A stretch of 64,000 nucleotides of DNA from Noviherbaspirillum sp. Root189. GTDB lineage: Bacteria; Pseudomonadota; Gammaproteobacteria; Burkholderiales; Burkholderiaceae_D. Positions 8,867-19,200 of this stretch are shown one piece after another; position 1 is the stretch's first letter; every line of letters starts with the position of its first letter. Position numbers and translations under genes: made by a program. Below the pieces are notes generated by a model, which saw only the letters and a list, made by a program, of their open reading frames with translations, did no database searches and was not told the DNA's origin. The DNA is taken from assembly GCF_001428545.1 (NCBI RefSeq), contig NZ_LMHZ01000016.1, positions 1 through 64,000 on the forward strand, read 5' to 3'.

Positions 8867-9022
8867 ATGCGAAAGATATTGCACAGCGCCGCTACGGTAG
8901 TGGCGCTGGTTGTGGGCACAGCTCTTGGTGGTTGTGCCGTAATACCTGTCCCGATTCCGGTCAGTAGCGGAAACGACAGTGGCTTCTGTCCTCCCGGACA
9001 GGCAAAGAAAGGCGCTTGCTGA
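8867..9022 (+). CDS. small lipoprotein
   Basis: 51 aa protein. It begins MRKILHSAATVVALVVGTAL and has the lipobox LGGC at Cys23, predicting an outer- or inner-membrane lipoprotein of only about 29 mature residues. The mature part is Pro/Val-rich and ends CPPGQAKKGAC, so two cysteines could form a disulfide. Similar tails occur in tiny beta-proteobacterial lipoproteins of unknown function (recalled, not checked). It starts 10 bp after the Crp/Fnr stop and is probably co-transcribed. Confidence 0.65.
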   Translation: MRKILHSAATVVALVVGTALGGCAVIPVPIPVSSGNDSGFCPPGQAKKGAC

Positions 9023-9076
9023 TCGCAGCCAGATAGCCTGCGTGTGGACCTGTTTGCATACTTACGTGTCCCAGCA

Positions 9077-9472
9077 TTAGATCGGCTCAAGCCGGTCAAA
9101 GCTGGTCTCACGTATGCGAATGATCTTTGCCGTATTTGCTTCGCTTTCAAACACGGCGATAAAGGAATGATCGACCAGTGAAGGTTCGAGCCGTACCAAT
9201 CGCAACTCTTCTCCCGCTGCAAACACCTGGCCAGCGTTGGTCTTTAGTTCTCGTACCATTTTCACACGGCCTCCGTTGCCGAGCCACTCAAAAATAGTGT
9301 TGATTCTTTCCAGCTCATTCATGACACGATAGTGTTGTAAGACAATGCAGCCACCTATGCTGAGCTGCACCTGTTTAGGATTAAGCCCTATCAGTTGAAG
9401 AGAAAGATGATAGCAGCGGGCAAGCTGACTTAACATTCCATACCGCAACGATATTGACGTAATCTTACCCAT
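9077..9472 (-). CDS. hypothetical protein
   Basis: 131 aa from the longest start; the better-conserved-looking part starts at Met51 (MNELERINTIFEWLGNGG, 9322), which would give 81 aa. The C-terminal half looks like a small beta-barrel (GGRVKMVRELKTNAGQVFAA, then LVRLEPSLVDHSFIAVF). No known family is recognised. No strong ribosome binding site at either start. Confidence 0.5.
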   Translation of the reverse strand: MGKITSISLRYGMLSQLARCYHLSLQLIGLNPKQVQLSIGGCIVLQHYRVMNELERINTIFEWLGNGGRVKMVRELKTNAGQVFAAGEELRLVRLEPSLVDHSFIAVFESEANTAKIIRIRETSFDRLEPI

Positions 9473-9633
9473 TACAAATTACGCGGTGAAACTTTTTACC
9501 CTTCATCGTTGTCTGTACGCCGCAATGGCTCCCTGATTTGATGTCAGCTTCAGTCGCGCACTTCTACTTTGCCGCGATCGTCTTTATCATGGATGCTAAT
9601 CCATTCCGTTTTTTCGACACCCACCATGATGAG

Positions 9634-10347
9634 ATGCCCGTGATCCGTGCACGCGCCCTTTTGTTTGCCAGTCTTTCAATGCTCGTTGCCGCACCGGCGT
9701 TCGCGCAGGCATCTGCCAGTTATGTGCAAGCGGAAAATAGTATTGCCGCAATTGATCCAAAATGGGCACCGAGCTTTGCCGCCTTTGAGCAAGCCGATAA
9801 GGAGAAGACCCCACCGCCAGGCGGCGTCCTGTTTGTAGGTAGCTCGTCGATTCGTTTGTGGGATGGACTTGAAACACAGTTCGATGCTTTGCCGGTGGTA
9901 GTCAAGCGCGGCTTTGGCGGTTCCAGGATGGAAGATTGCAAAACTTATCTTGGTCGCCTGGTTGTTCCGTACAAGCCGCGAATAGTACTTGTCTATGCGG
10001 GCGATAACGACCTTGCCGAAGGGCGTACACCGGAACAGGTGCGACAAAGCTTTGTCGACTTTGTGAAAGGCGTGCATGCAAAATTGCCCCAGACCCGCAT
10101 CGCTTATATTTCCATCAAGCCGAGCCCCGCACGCAAAGCACTGCTGGGCAAGATCCAGCGTGCCAATACGTTGATCAAGGATTACGTTGCTTCAGACAAC
10201 AGCCTTCAGTTCATCGATATCTTTACCCCGATGCTGGACGTCGACGGTACGCCCCGCAAGGAATTGTTCCGGGAAGATGCGCTACACCTGAATACCACCG
10301 GCTACGCGCTATGGCGTTCGGTTATTTCTTCCTACATACTACGATAA
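9634..10347 (+). CDS. exported SGNH/GDSL-type hydrolase
   Basis: 237 aa. The chosen ATG gives a clean signal peptide (RARALLFASLSMLVAAPAFA). SGNH blocks: LFVGSSSIRLWDGL (block I, nucleophile Ser in GSSS), GFGGSRMEDC (block II Gly), YAGDNDLAEG (block III Asn) and the C-terminal DALHLNTTGYALW (block V Asp/His). It is an esterase/lipase-fold enzyme of the periplasm or outer surface, substrate unknown. An in-frame ATG at 9538 would add a non-signal extension and is less likely. Confidence 0.88.
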   Translation: MPVIRARALLFASLSMLVAAPAFAQASASYVQAENSIAAIDPKWAPSFAAFEQADKEKTPPPGGVLFVGSSSIRLWDGLETQFDALPVVVKRGFGGSRMEDCKTYLGRLVVPYKPRIVLVYAGDNDLAEGRTPEQVRQSFVDFVKGVHAKLPQTRIAYISIKPSPARKALLGKIQRANTLIKDYVASDNSLQFIDIFTPMLDVDGTPRKELFREDALHLNTTGYALWRSVISSYILR

Positions 10348-10367
10348 CGACGACATGGCGCAAGTAT

Positions 10368-11498
10368 CTAACCGGGTGCCGTCCTCGTCTTCGGCCTTGC
10401 TTCGGCATCGAAACGCAAGGTAATCAGCGCGGCAACGTACAGGCAGGCGAGTCCCCCGAAAAGCAGCATGACATCGGTCCACACTGCTCGTTGTGGTGTG
10501 CTTTCCCCATACACCGACAATGCCAGCAGGACCGCCACAAGGTGCATGCAAAACACGGGAAGCGACGCGGCACCCAGCGTTTGAAGAAAAGGCAGACGAG
10601 GCACATGGGCCTTCAGCCATTCTCCGAAGTGCATGATCAATATAAGCAACGCGAAGAAGTTGAGCAGTCGGAAGGGACCGAGATGCCATTTGTCGAAAAG
10701 ATGATTGATGATGCTTTCACCTTCGACAGGAACCTGTCCCGCAATATAACGCCAGATCAGCAAGGGCATGGCGAACGCGAGGCACGCGGTGATCAATGCT
10801 CGTGAGAAGGGTTTGCGATTCTTCATCTGGCCTGTCGCGGTCAACGCTCCCATCCACAAGCCGAGTATCCAGAGGAACTGCCAGGCAAAGGTTTCGAAGG
10901 CACCGGTTTCCTTGTATGGCACCTGCAGATCGGTCACTGTAACAAACGCATCGTACATTTTTTCGGAAACAGCAAATTGCGATACCGCCCATAACACAAT
11001 GCTGACAGCAAGTATTCCGCGCCAGCCATGCTTGAGGCCGCGCTCAAGCACGATGGGGCTGACCAGCATCAGTACGATATACAAAGGCAGGATGTCGAGC
11101 AGCGGCGGGTTATAAATCAACAGCAAGCCGCCGGTCAGGCCAGCAAGCGGTTGCTCCAGATAAAAGCCGATCAGGTTCTTGAGTGCGGGTTCATCCCGCG
11201 AGATACCCAGCGCAGCAATGATGGTAAACAGCAGCAGCAACAGTGCTGCATGACAGGCATAAATTTTCAGGGCACGCGCCAGAAAGGCGTTCCGCATCGC
11301 CGGAATGCCATCGCGTTCAGCCTTGCTGGTATAGATCATTCCCGCCATGAAAGCGGACAACATCACGAAACCCTCGGCGGCGGAGACATAGCCGAATGGT
11401 TGGCCCAGCATGCTCGAAAACCGGGTCGGCATGTGCGTAATGTACATCAGCACCAGCATCAGGCCGCGTAGTAAGTCGAGCTCCCAGCGTCGATTCAT
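10368..11498 (-). CDS. OpgC-like membrane acyltransferase
   Basis: 376 aa polytopic membrane protein with about ten hydrophobic segments. The start MNRRWELDLLRGLMLVLMYI, followed by GYVSAAEGFVMLSAFMAGMI, is typical of OpgC proteins, which succinylate osmoregulated periplasmic glucans; it belongs to the acyltransferase-3-like fold. The ATG at 11498 follows AAGGAATTGC. No opgGH genes are in the window, so the acceptor is not established by context. It lies downstream of the TonB receptor, transcribed in the same direction as it. Confidence 0.85.
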   Translation of the reverse strand: MNRRWELDLLRGLMLVLMYITHMPTRFSSMLGQPFGYVSAAEGFVMLSAFMAGMIYTSKAERDGIPAMRNAFLARALKIYACHAALLLLLFTIIAALGISRDEPALKNLIGFYLEQPLAGLTGGLLLIYNPPLLDILPLYIVLMLVSPIVLERGLKHGWRGILAVSIVLWAVSQFAVSEKMYDAFVTVTDLQVPYKETGAFETFAWQFLWILGLWMGALTATGQMKNRKPFSRALITACLAFAMPLLIWRYIAGQVPVEGESIINHLFDKWHLGPFRLLNFFALLILIMHFGEWLKAHVPRLPFLQTLGAASLPVFCMHLVAVLLALSVYGESTPQRAVWTDVMLLFGGLACLYVAALITLRFDAEARPKTRTAPG

Positions 11499-11606
11499 GC
11501 AATTCCTTGTTGGTGTTATAAATGGTTTCAACGACAAATTGATGCCTTCACAAAAGGCATTTCTCTGACGGCGAGACAAGTGACGGCAATGCGAAAGCTT
11601 GCCGGA

Positions 11607-13694
11607 TTACAGCGTCGTCCTTAATCCGATAAACACCCGACGGCCGGCTGCCGGTTCGAAGAAGCGCCCATTACCGTCATTGACGATCACCGAGCCGGCA
11701 TACTGCTTGTCGAATACATTGTCGAGCCTGCCGTACAGGTACCATTTCGTGGCACCGGCACGGAATTCCCGACCCGCGCGCAGGTTGACCACTGCATAGC
11801 CAGGCGCAGCATCGGTATTGAGATCATCAACATAAGCTTTGCTTTCCAGCCGCACTTCCATTGCCGTGCTGAGTCCAGGCGCGGGTCGGTATTCCAATTG
11901 CGTGAAGAGACTGTGCATTGGTGCGCCAGGCAGGCGGTTGCCCGCCGCAACGACAGTGTTTTGCCCTGTCAGGAAGCTTTGACGGAACTGCGCGTCGAGC
12001 AGCGTATAGGCAAGCTGCGTATTGAACCGCCCGATGTCGTTGCGCCAGCTGGCTTCAATGCCGCGACGCTGCACCTTGTCAATGTTCTGGAAGATCGAGC
12101 GGCCGTTTTCCGTTGCCTGCGGAACGATCTCATCGCGACTACGCGCGTTGAATAGCGCAAGGTCCAGGCTCTGTGCACCAGAACGCCATTTCATGCCGAC
12201 TTCACCCTGCAGGCTGCGCGAAGGCTGCAATCCGAGGTTGGGACCTGTCGCGCCGGCACGGTAGGCGGACTCGGCCAGTGTCGGGGTTTCGAATCCACGG
12301 CCGAGGTTGCCATAGATATTCAAGTCGTTACTGGCATACCAGACAAGGCCGAGGACCGGACTCGTGTTGCGATAGTCGACGCTGCCACTGTCGTTCGGGC
12401 TGGCGACAGTAACGTAACGATCATCCACCGACAGGCGCACGCGACTCGAACGCACACCGACAGTCGCCTTCCACTGCGGCGCGAAAGTCCAGTCCACCTG
12501 ACCGAAGAGGTCGACGTTGCGCGCGCCGTCAAGCTCATCGCGGCGCAATGCGCCGCTGCTGCCGTTGTTGTTGACGAACCCTTTGCGTGCCTGATCAAGA
12601 TCATCTGCTTCCATGCCGATGGTCCAGTTCAGCGGCATGCCGTTGGCCCTGGTTGCATGCGTCCAGCTCACACCGATGCCGCGATAATGGTTGTCGAGAT
12701 CGACCACGCCGCCCGAAGAGTTTGCGGCCGCGCCGCTAAAGGCCAGGGTTTGATTGACCTGCCGGGTTCCCGCGTAAAGACGGCCATTGAGGGTATTGCT
12801 GCGATCAAGCTTGTGTTCGAGGACAAGGCCAGCCTGTTGCTGCTCAACGGATTTGCGCGTATCGAACATCAGCGCCGCAGGGACCACCTGACGCGGATTC
12901 TGCTCAAACTGTGCACGTGTAAGCCCTAACGGATCCTGTGCCAGCGGCTGCCTGAACACGTTGACGACGCCGGTTATCCTGGTGTCATTCGTAGGACGCC
13001 ACAGTACTTTGCCATTGAGCTGAGTGCGTTCAGCCGCACTGTGGTCGCGATACCCGTCGGTTTCGTAGTGCGACACATCGAGCAGGCCGCCGAGCTCGCT
13101 GCCGCCACCGGCGACGGTAAAACCGGTTTGGCGTTGGCCGTCGCTGCCGGCACCAAGCGACAAGCTGGCCATTGGAGGTTGCGGTGCGAGCGGCGGATCG
13201 TTGGTGAGTACCTGAACCACACCGCCGGCCGCGTTGCCGTACAACTGCGCCAGTGGGCCACGCAGGATTTCGATGCTGCGGGTGGAGTTCAGCGTCGCGG
13301 TGGCTGCCTGACCCTGCCCGTCCGGCATGGTCGCCGGAATGCCATCAATCAGAATGCGCACACCGCGCACGCCGAAAGTGGAACGCGTACCGAAACCGCG
13401 TACCGACAACTGCAAGTCCTGCGCATAGTTTTGCCGCTCACGAATCTGTATGCCGGGCACAGTCGACAACAGCTCCGACATGTTGACCAATGGAGAAGCC
13501 GCGCGGAATGGATCGTTCGTCACGGCATCAACCGAGGCGGCGGCATCAAAGCGTTTTTGTTCGGTACGGCTGGCCGATACGACAACCGGGTCGAGCTGCT
13601 TTTCCTGTTGCGCGCATGCATTGACCGTAAAGCCGAGGAGTACGGTACCTGAAGCAAGGGACAGCAGGAGATCGGAGTGATTCGGTTTTCTCAT
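11607..13694 (-). CDS. TonB-dependent receptor, YncD/PqqU-like
   Basis: 695 aa outer-membrane receptor. Signal peptide to about residue 28, then a plug (LSTVPGIQIRERQNYAQD, LQLSVRGFGTRSTFGVRG, IPATMPDGQGQ, EILRGPLAQLYGNAAGG) and a 22-strand barrel ending VIVNDGNGRFFEPAAGRR. Plug and C-terminal segments match E. coli YncD (PqqU), the pyrroloquinoline quinone uptake receptor, almost word for word from memory (RQNYAQD, PATMPDGQGQ, GRGFETPT, SVIVN-NGR-EPA-GR). PQQ import is therefore the best guess. The last residue is Leu rather than the usual aromatic. The ATG lacks a strong ribosome binding site. Confidence 0.92.
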   Translation of the reverse strand: MRKPNHSDLLLSLASGTVLLGFTVNACAQQEKQLDPVVVSASRTEQKRFDAAASVDAVTNDPFRAASPLVNMSELLSTVPGIQIRERQNYAQDLQLSVRGFGTRSTFGVRGVRILIDGIPATMPDGQGQAATATLNSTRSIEILRGPLAQLYGNAAGGVVQVLTNDPPLAPQPPMASLSLGAGSDGQRQTGFTVAGGGSELGGLLDVSHYETDGYRDHSAAERTQLNGKVLWRPTNDTRITGVVNVFRQPLAQDPLGLTRAQFEQNPRQVVPAALMFDTRKSVEQQQAGLVLEHKLDRSNTLNGRLYAGTRQVNQTLAFSGAAANSSGGVVDLDNHYRGIGVSWTHATRANGMPLNWTIGMEADDLDQARKGFVNNNGSSGALRRDELDGARNVDLFGQVDWTFAPQWKATVGVRSSRVRLSVDDRYVTVASPNDSGSVDYRNTSPVLGLVWYASNDLNIYGNLGRGFETPTLAESAYRAGATGPNLGLQPSRSLQGEVGMKWRSGAQSLDLALFNARSRDEIVPQATENGRSIFQNIDKVQRRGIEASWRNDIGRFNTQLAYTLLDAQFRQSFLTGQNTVVAAGNRLPGAPMHSLFTQLEYRPAPGLSTAMEVRLESKAYVDDLNTDAAPGYAVVNLRAGREFRAGATKWYLYGRLDNVFDKQYAGSVIVNDGNGRFFEPAAGRRVFIGLRTTL

Positions 13695-14092
13695 GTTGTT
13701 GCTATCGTGGCCCGTGCAGCATTGCGCGTCACCGACGTAGCCAATGTGATCAATTCCGGTTATCGATTGGAGAACAATTGCCGAAGCCGCCAAGGCCAGC
13801 TCGCCGCTGCTTTGCGTACCCTCGAATGATAGCGATTCCTGCGCCGTCGTTGATGAGCTGCATCAGGATGACGCAACATAAGCCTTGTTGTTTTCTGTCG
13901 GTACAGACAGATTAGCTGCCTGCGCAGCATGACGGTGTTTGCCGCCGGCAGGTTCGATGTAAGTGGACGTAACAGGCTTTGGGATTTAGCGTATCGCGAC
14001 CGATATTGAATAGTGAGTGAGCGTGCCTCACTCATGCCGCCTGGCATGTTTTGTCCACACTGTTGTCCACACTGTTGCATTGGGGACATGAA
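13695..14092. other. divergent intergenic region with short repeats
   Basis: About 400 bp between the TonB receptor and a small exported protein. Near 14045-14078 there is a 12-bp tandem duplication (TTGTCCACACTG twice), and just before it an inverted repeat GAGTGAG-CGTGC-CTCACTC. No Fur-like or riboswitch-like sequence was recognised. Confidence 0.45.
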
Positions 14093-14413
14093 ATGAATGC
14101 GTACCGCACTTTTCTCGCTTCAGCAATTCCCGCTACGATCCTTATTGGACTTGTTTCGTCCACACTTGCAGAGGAATCGCTACAAGTTGTCGTTGACATC
14201 AAAGCTGTTTCTTTCGACGTCGCAAAAAACCTGCGCGTGGAACCCAGCCAGATTCCACTCACGGTACAGGCCCCTCTTGAGGTGGCAGCAAAGGTCTGCG
14301 ATGTGGCGGTCACAACGCTGGGCGCGCAAGGTGGCAGCGGTGCGGTCGGATGCATGGCGACGAAAAGCTCACCCGCACTGGAGAAGCTGGTGCAGGAAAA
14401 GCTCGGTCAGTAA
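14093..14413 (+). CDS. small exported protein of unknown function
   Basis: 106 aa. Signal peptide at residues 1-25 (LASAIPATILIGLVSSTLAE). The mature part has two cysteines (AAKVCDVAV and AVGCMATK) that may form a disulfide, and a helical C-terminus. It starts at the ATG after GGGGAC. No known family was recognised. Confidence 0.65.
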   Translation: MNAYRTFLASAIPATILIGLVSSTLAEESLQVVVDIKAVSFDVAKNLRVEPSQIPLTVQAPLEVAAKVCDVAVTTLGAQGGSGAVGCMATKSSPALEKLVQEKLGQ

Positions 14414-14457
14414 CACGTAGCGGATAGCAAAGAACCAGCGGTGCTCCGGGTTTTATT

Positions 14458-15162
14458 TCAATCGAAAAAGCGGGTGAACTCTTCCACCGGTGTCCGTTCG
14501 GTAACCAGTTGGCTTACGATCGCGTCAGTATCCTCATATCCAAGCGACATGCTACACACCATGGCTTCGTTGTCCGGCCATTGCAGCAACTCGCGCAGAA
14601 TGGAGTGGTACTCATTAATAGCTGCCTGTGGGCAAGTCTCCAGCCCATGGGCGCGTGCGGCAAGCATCACGTTCTGCAGGAACATACCGTAGTCGAGCCA
14701 GCTGCCCTTTTCCATAATGCGATCAATCGTGAAGAACAGCGTGACCGGCGCACCAAAAAACTCCACATTGCGCCGGTGCTGGACTTGCATGCGCGCCTTG
14801 TCGCCTTTGGCAATACCGAGCAAGCTGTACAGGTCCCATCCCACCTTGCGGCGGCGTTCGATATACGGGGACTGCCACTGACGCGGATAGTACGGGTATT
14901 CCTCGTGATACTTGGTTGATGCTTCAGGATCATTGAATGCGGCGACCAGTGCGTCAATCACGCGGCGCTGCATGTCGCCGGTCACGACGGTGACTTTCCA
15001 GGGCTGCGTGTTGGTGCCCGAAGGCGCCCGGCTTGCCAGCTCAAGGATGGATGTGATGGTTGCCTTGTCGACCGGGGTCGACCGGAAGGCGCGCACCGAG
15101 CGGCGTCCGCCGATCAGTTCGGCCGCCATCCGCAACATCGAGCGGTCGTCGGCTTCACTCAT
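14458..15162 (-). CDS. nitroreductase family protein
   Basis: 234 aa FMN-dependent oxidoreductase fold: RRSVRAFRSTPVD at the N-terminus (phosphate-binding Arg residues), ASRAPSGTNTQPWKVTVVTG (FMN binding) and LETCPQAA near the C-terminus. Members reduce nitro compounds, quinones or enones, and some dehalogenate or act in flavin fragmentation. It overlaps the stop of the upstream enoyl-CoA hydratase gene by 8 bp, so the two are translationally coupled and probably act in one acyl-CoA or aromatic pathway. Confidence 0.92.
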   Translation of the reverse strand: MSEADDRSMLRMAAELIGGRRSVRAFRSTPVDKATITSILELASRAPSGTNTQPWKVTVVTGDMQRRVIDALVAAFNDPEASTKYHEEYPYYPRQWQSPYIERRRKVGWDLYSLLGIAKGDKARMQVQHRRNVEFFGAPVTLFFTIDRIMEKGSWLDYGMFLQNVMLAARAHGLETCPQAAINEYHSILRELLQWPDNEAMVCSMSLGYEDTDAIVSQLVTERTPVEEFTRFFD

Positions 15163-15931
15163 GCTTGAATTCCGGCTTGCGCTTTTCGAGGAAGGCCTTC
15201 ATCCCCTCCTTCTGGTCCTGGGTGCCGAACAAGGCATGGAAGGTACGGCGTTCAAACAGCACACCTTCGGTCAGCGTCGATGCATAGGCACGGTTGACAG
15301 CCTCTTTGGCTGCCATCACGCTCGGCAATGACATCGCGGCGATGACGGTGGCCGCTTCAATCGCTTCCTGTTCAAGCTTGTCGGCCGGCACGATACGCGA
15401 CACCAGGCCTGCACGTTCCGCCTCCTGAGCGTCCATCATGCGGCCGGTCAGCACCATGTCCATCGCCTTGGATTTTGAGACGGCGCGAGGCAGGCGCTGT
15501 GTACCGCCCGCACCGGGAATGATGCCAATCTTGATTTCCGGCTGGCCGAACTTGGCATTGTCAGCGGCGATGATGAAGTCACACATCATCGCAAGCTCAC
15601 AGCCACCGCCGAGCGCGTAGCCGGCAACAGCCGCAATCACCGGTTTGCGCAATTGAAGAATCGTTTCCCAGTTGCGCCCGATAAAGTTATTGCGCACCAC
15701 GTCGATGTAATTCATCGGTTGCATGGCGGCGATATCCGCACCGGCTGCAAATGCTTTGGTGCTGCCGGTCAGTACGATGCAGCCGATGTCATTGTCCTGC
15801 TCCATCGCCAGCAACGCTGTACCGAGGGCATCCATCAATGCGTCGTTAAGCGCATTCAGCTGGGCCGGACGATTAAGCTGGAGAATGCCTACGCGGCCTT
15901 CCTTACGGGTCAATACCAGATCTTCTTGCAT
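15155..15931 (-). CDS. enoyl-CoA hydratase/isomerase
   Basis: 258 aa crotonase-fold enzyme of usual length. Motifs: the N-terminal LNRPAQLNALNDALM, the oxyanion-hole segment KAFAAGADIAAMQ, and EIKIGIIPGAGGTQRLPRAV with the Glu and Gly typical of true hydratases (FadB/EchA-like). It hydrates a 2-enoyl-CoA in beta-oxidation. The ATG at 15931 follows AAAGGGATGT. Downstream overlap with the nitroreductase gene. Confidence 0.95.
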   Translation of the reverse strand: MQEDLVLTRKEGRVGILQLNRPAQLNALNDALMDALGTALLAMEQDNDIGCIVLTGSTKAFAAGADIAAMQPMNYIDVVRNNFIGRNWETILQLRKPVIAAVAGYALGGGCELAMMCDFIIAADNAKFGQPEIKIGIIPGAGGTQRLPRAVSKSKAMDMVLTGRMMDAQEAERAGLVSRIVPADKLEQEAIEAATVIAAMSLPSVMAAKEAVNRAYASTLTEGVLFERRTFHALFGTQDQKEGMKAFLEKRKPEFKHE

Positions 15932-15985
15932 ACATCCCTTTCTAGGTGCCAATGCTCTACCATGGCGTGCCGGGCCAGGCCCAGC

Positions 15986-16258
15986 TTAATTGATTAATTT
16001 TCTCCGCACCGTCGCCGTCATGGCCTGACGAATAACGCGCTGCAGTTCGGCGGGCGCCATACGGTCGGCAACTTGCTGGCAATAGTGTAACGTTTCCGGC
16101 ATCACCTTGACGCCGAGTTGCTCCGCCTGCAAACAGCGCAGCAGCGCCAGCCGCTTATGACCGAAGCGAACTGAACGCTCAAGGAGTACTTGCATGGCCT
16201 GCGCGTCGTTGCCATCCGACACGGCGCGCTTGAGCTGACGGATCGCTTCCCGCTTCAT
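15986..16258 (-). CDS. hypothetical protein downstream of icmF
   Basis: 90 aa, basic and helical, starting MKREAIRQLKRAVSDGND. No known family recognised. It begins 15 bp after the icmF stop, so it is very likely in the same transcript. A helix-repeat or chaperone-like small partner of the mutase is possible but is only inference from position. Confidence 0.6.
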   Translation of the reverse strand: MKREAIRQLKRAVSDGNDAQAMQVLLERSVRFGHKRLALLRCLQAEQLGVKVMPETLHYCQQVADRMAPAELQRVIRQAMTATVRRKLIN

Positions 16259-16273
16259 GTTGCCGAAACGTAT

Positions 16274-19200
16274 CTACATCGAACGGCGGTATTGTCCGCC
16301 GACTTCGAACAGCGCGCCGCTGATCTGGCCCAGCGAACAGATGCGCACTGCATCCATCAATGTTTCGAACACGTTCTTGTCGTCGATGACAGCCTGCTGC
16401 AATTTCCGCAGCATGGCTGGCGCACGGTCCGCATTGCGCGCATGGAAATCGGCAAGCCGCTTGAGCTGCGACTGCTTTTCGTCATCGGTGGAACGGGCCA
16501 GTTCCAAGGTTTGCGGCGTTGCATCGCCCTTGGGGTTGCGGAAAGTGTTGACACCGATGATGGGCAGCGTACCGTCATGCTTGAGCTGCTCGTAGTACAT
16601 CGATTCTTCCTGGATCTTGCCGCGCTGATAGCCGGTTTCCATCGCGCCGAGCACGCCGCCGCGTTCGGCGATACGCTCGAACTCCTGCATCACCGCTTCT
16701 TCGACGAGATCGGTCAGCTCCTCGATGATGAAGGAGCCCTGGTTCGGATTTTCATTTTTTGCCAGTCCCCATTCGCGATTGATGATGAGCTGGATCGCCA
16801 ATGCACGGCGTACCGATTCGTCGGTCGGCGTGGTGATCGCTTCATCGTAGGCATTGGTGTGCAGCGAATTGCAGTTGTCGTAGATCGCGATCAGGGCCTG
16901 CAGCGTGGTGCGAATATCGTTGAAGTCGATTTCCTGTGCATGCAGCGAACGGCCGGACGTCTGGATGTGATACTTGAGTTTTTGCGAGCGTTCGTTGGCG
17001 CCGTATTTTTCGCGCATCGCGACTGCCCAGATGCGGCGCGCCACGCGGCCGAGCACCGTGTACTCCGGATCCATGCCGTTGGAGAAGAAGAACGATAGGT
17101 TGGGCGCGAAGTCATCGATATGCATGCCGCGCGCCAGATAGGCTTCGACGAAAGTGAATCCGTTGGACAGCGTGAACGCCAGTTGCGAAATTGGATTCGC
17201 ACCGGCCTCGGCGATGTGATAACCGGAGATCGATACCGAATAGAAATTACGCACCTGATGGTGAACAAAATATTCCTGGATGTCGCCCATCACCTTGAGC
17301 GAAAACTCGGTCGAGAAGATACAGGTATTCTGACCCTGGTCTTCCTTGAGGATGTCGGCCTGCACGGTGCCGCGCACATTCTGCAATACCCATGCCCTGA
17401 TCTTGGCGGCTTCGTCAGCAGTCGGCTCGCGCTTGTTATCGGTGCGGAACTTGTCCATCTGCTGATCGATCGCGGTGTTCATGAACATCGCAAGGATAGT
17501 TGGCGCCGGCCCGTTGATGGTCATCGATACCGAGGTCGACGGGCTGCAGAGATCAAAGCCGTCATATAACACTTTCATGTCATCGAGCGTGGCAATCGAC
17601 ACCCCGGAGTTGCCGATCTTGCCGTAGATATCCGGACGCGATGCGGGGTCCGCGCCGTACAGCGTGACCGAATCGAAAGCGGTGGACAGGCGCTTGGCAT
17701 CCATGCCTTCGGACACGAGCTTGAAGCGGCGGTTGGTACGGAAGGCATCGCCCTCGCCGGCGAACATGCGCGTCGGGTCTTCCCCTTCGCGCTTGAAGGC
17801 AAACACGCCGGCGGTATAGGGGAAAGAACCGGGGACGTTGTCCAGCATCAGCCAGCGCAGGATTTCACCGTGGTCCTGGAATTTCGGCAACGAGACCTTG
17901 CGGATCTTGGTGCCGGATAAGGTGGTTTGCACGAGGCGTGTGCGGATTTCCTTGTCGCGGATCTTGACGACGTAATCGTCGCCTGCATACGCGGCTTGCA
18001 TGTCGGGCCACATTGCGATCAGCTTCTTCGCTTCGGCATCAAGGCGGTTGTCGCGATCGCTGATGAGGTCGTTCATGTCGATCGTCTTGCCGGCCGCTTC
18101 CATCATGCGCGCCGCTTCCTGCAAATGCTGGCGCTCGCGAGCCAGTGTCACCTGCTTGCCGACATGCTGATGGTAGCCGCGCACCGTGTCGGCGATCTCT
18201 GCCAGGTAACGCGTGCGTGCCGGCGGCACGATGGCGTTCTTGCCCGACGAGAAGCGCACTGAGACCGGCGCCAGCTTACCCGGTTTGGCCTTCAGGCCCA
18301 GATTGGTCAGCGCCGGCAGCAGGCCCTGATAAAGCGCCGTGACGCCGTCATCATTGAAGCGCGACGCCTGGGTGCCGTAAACCGGCATCTCGTCCGTCTT
18401 CTTGCTCCACAATTCGCGATTGCGCTGGTACTGCTTGGCGACATCGCGCAGCGCATCCTGTGCGCCCTTGCGGTCGAACTTGTTGATCGCGACGAAATCG
18501 GCGAAGTCGAGCATGTCGATTTTTTCAAGCTGCGATGCGGCACCGAATTCGGGTGTCATCACATACATCGACAGGTCGACATGCGGGACGATGGCAGCGT
18601 CGCCCTGGCCGATACCGGATGTCTCCACAATGACCAGATCAAATCCTGCAAGCTTGCAGGCGGCAATCACATCAGGCAGCGCCTGCGAGATTTCCGACCC
18701 GGCTTCGCGGGTGGCGAGCGAACGCATGAAAACACGCGACTGACCGTTCCAGGGATTGATTGCGTTCATGCGGATGCGGTCGCCCAGCAAGGCGCCGCCT
18801 GATTTGCGGCGCGAGGGGTCGATCGATACCACGGCGATATTGAGCGCGTCGTCCTGGTCGAGGCGGATGCGGCGGATCAGCTCATCGGTCAGAGACGACT
18901 TGCCCGCGCCACCAGTACCGGTGATGCCGAACACCGGGGTCTGGATGACGTCGGCGGCCTTGTGCAGTTCGGTCTTCAATGCGGGGGCGACCTTGTCGTT
19001 TTCCAGCGCGGTGATCAGTTGCGCCAGCGGACGCTGACGTTCCTGGATGTCGCCTTTCGTCAGAACATCAAGCGACGCAGGTGCATAGGTCGACAGGTCG
19101 ACATCGCAGGCCTGGATCATCGACAGGATCATTCCCACCAAGCCGAGCCGCTGGCCGTCTTCCGGCGAGAAAATGCGGGCTACGCCATACGCATGCAAGT

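Noticed and set aside
16190-17098. 302-codon plus-strand frame opposite icmF
   Set aside because: Shadow of the mutase domain; no ribosome binding site or known fold.
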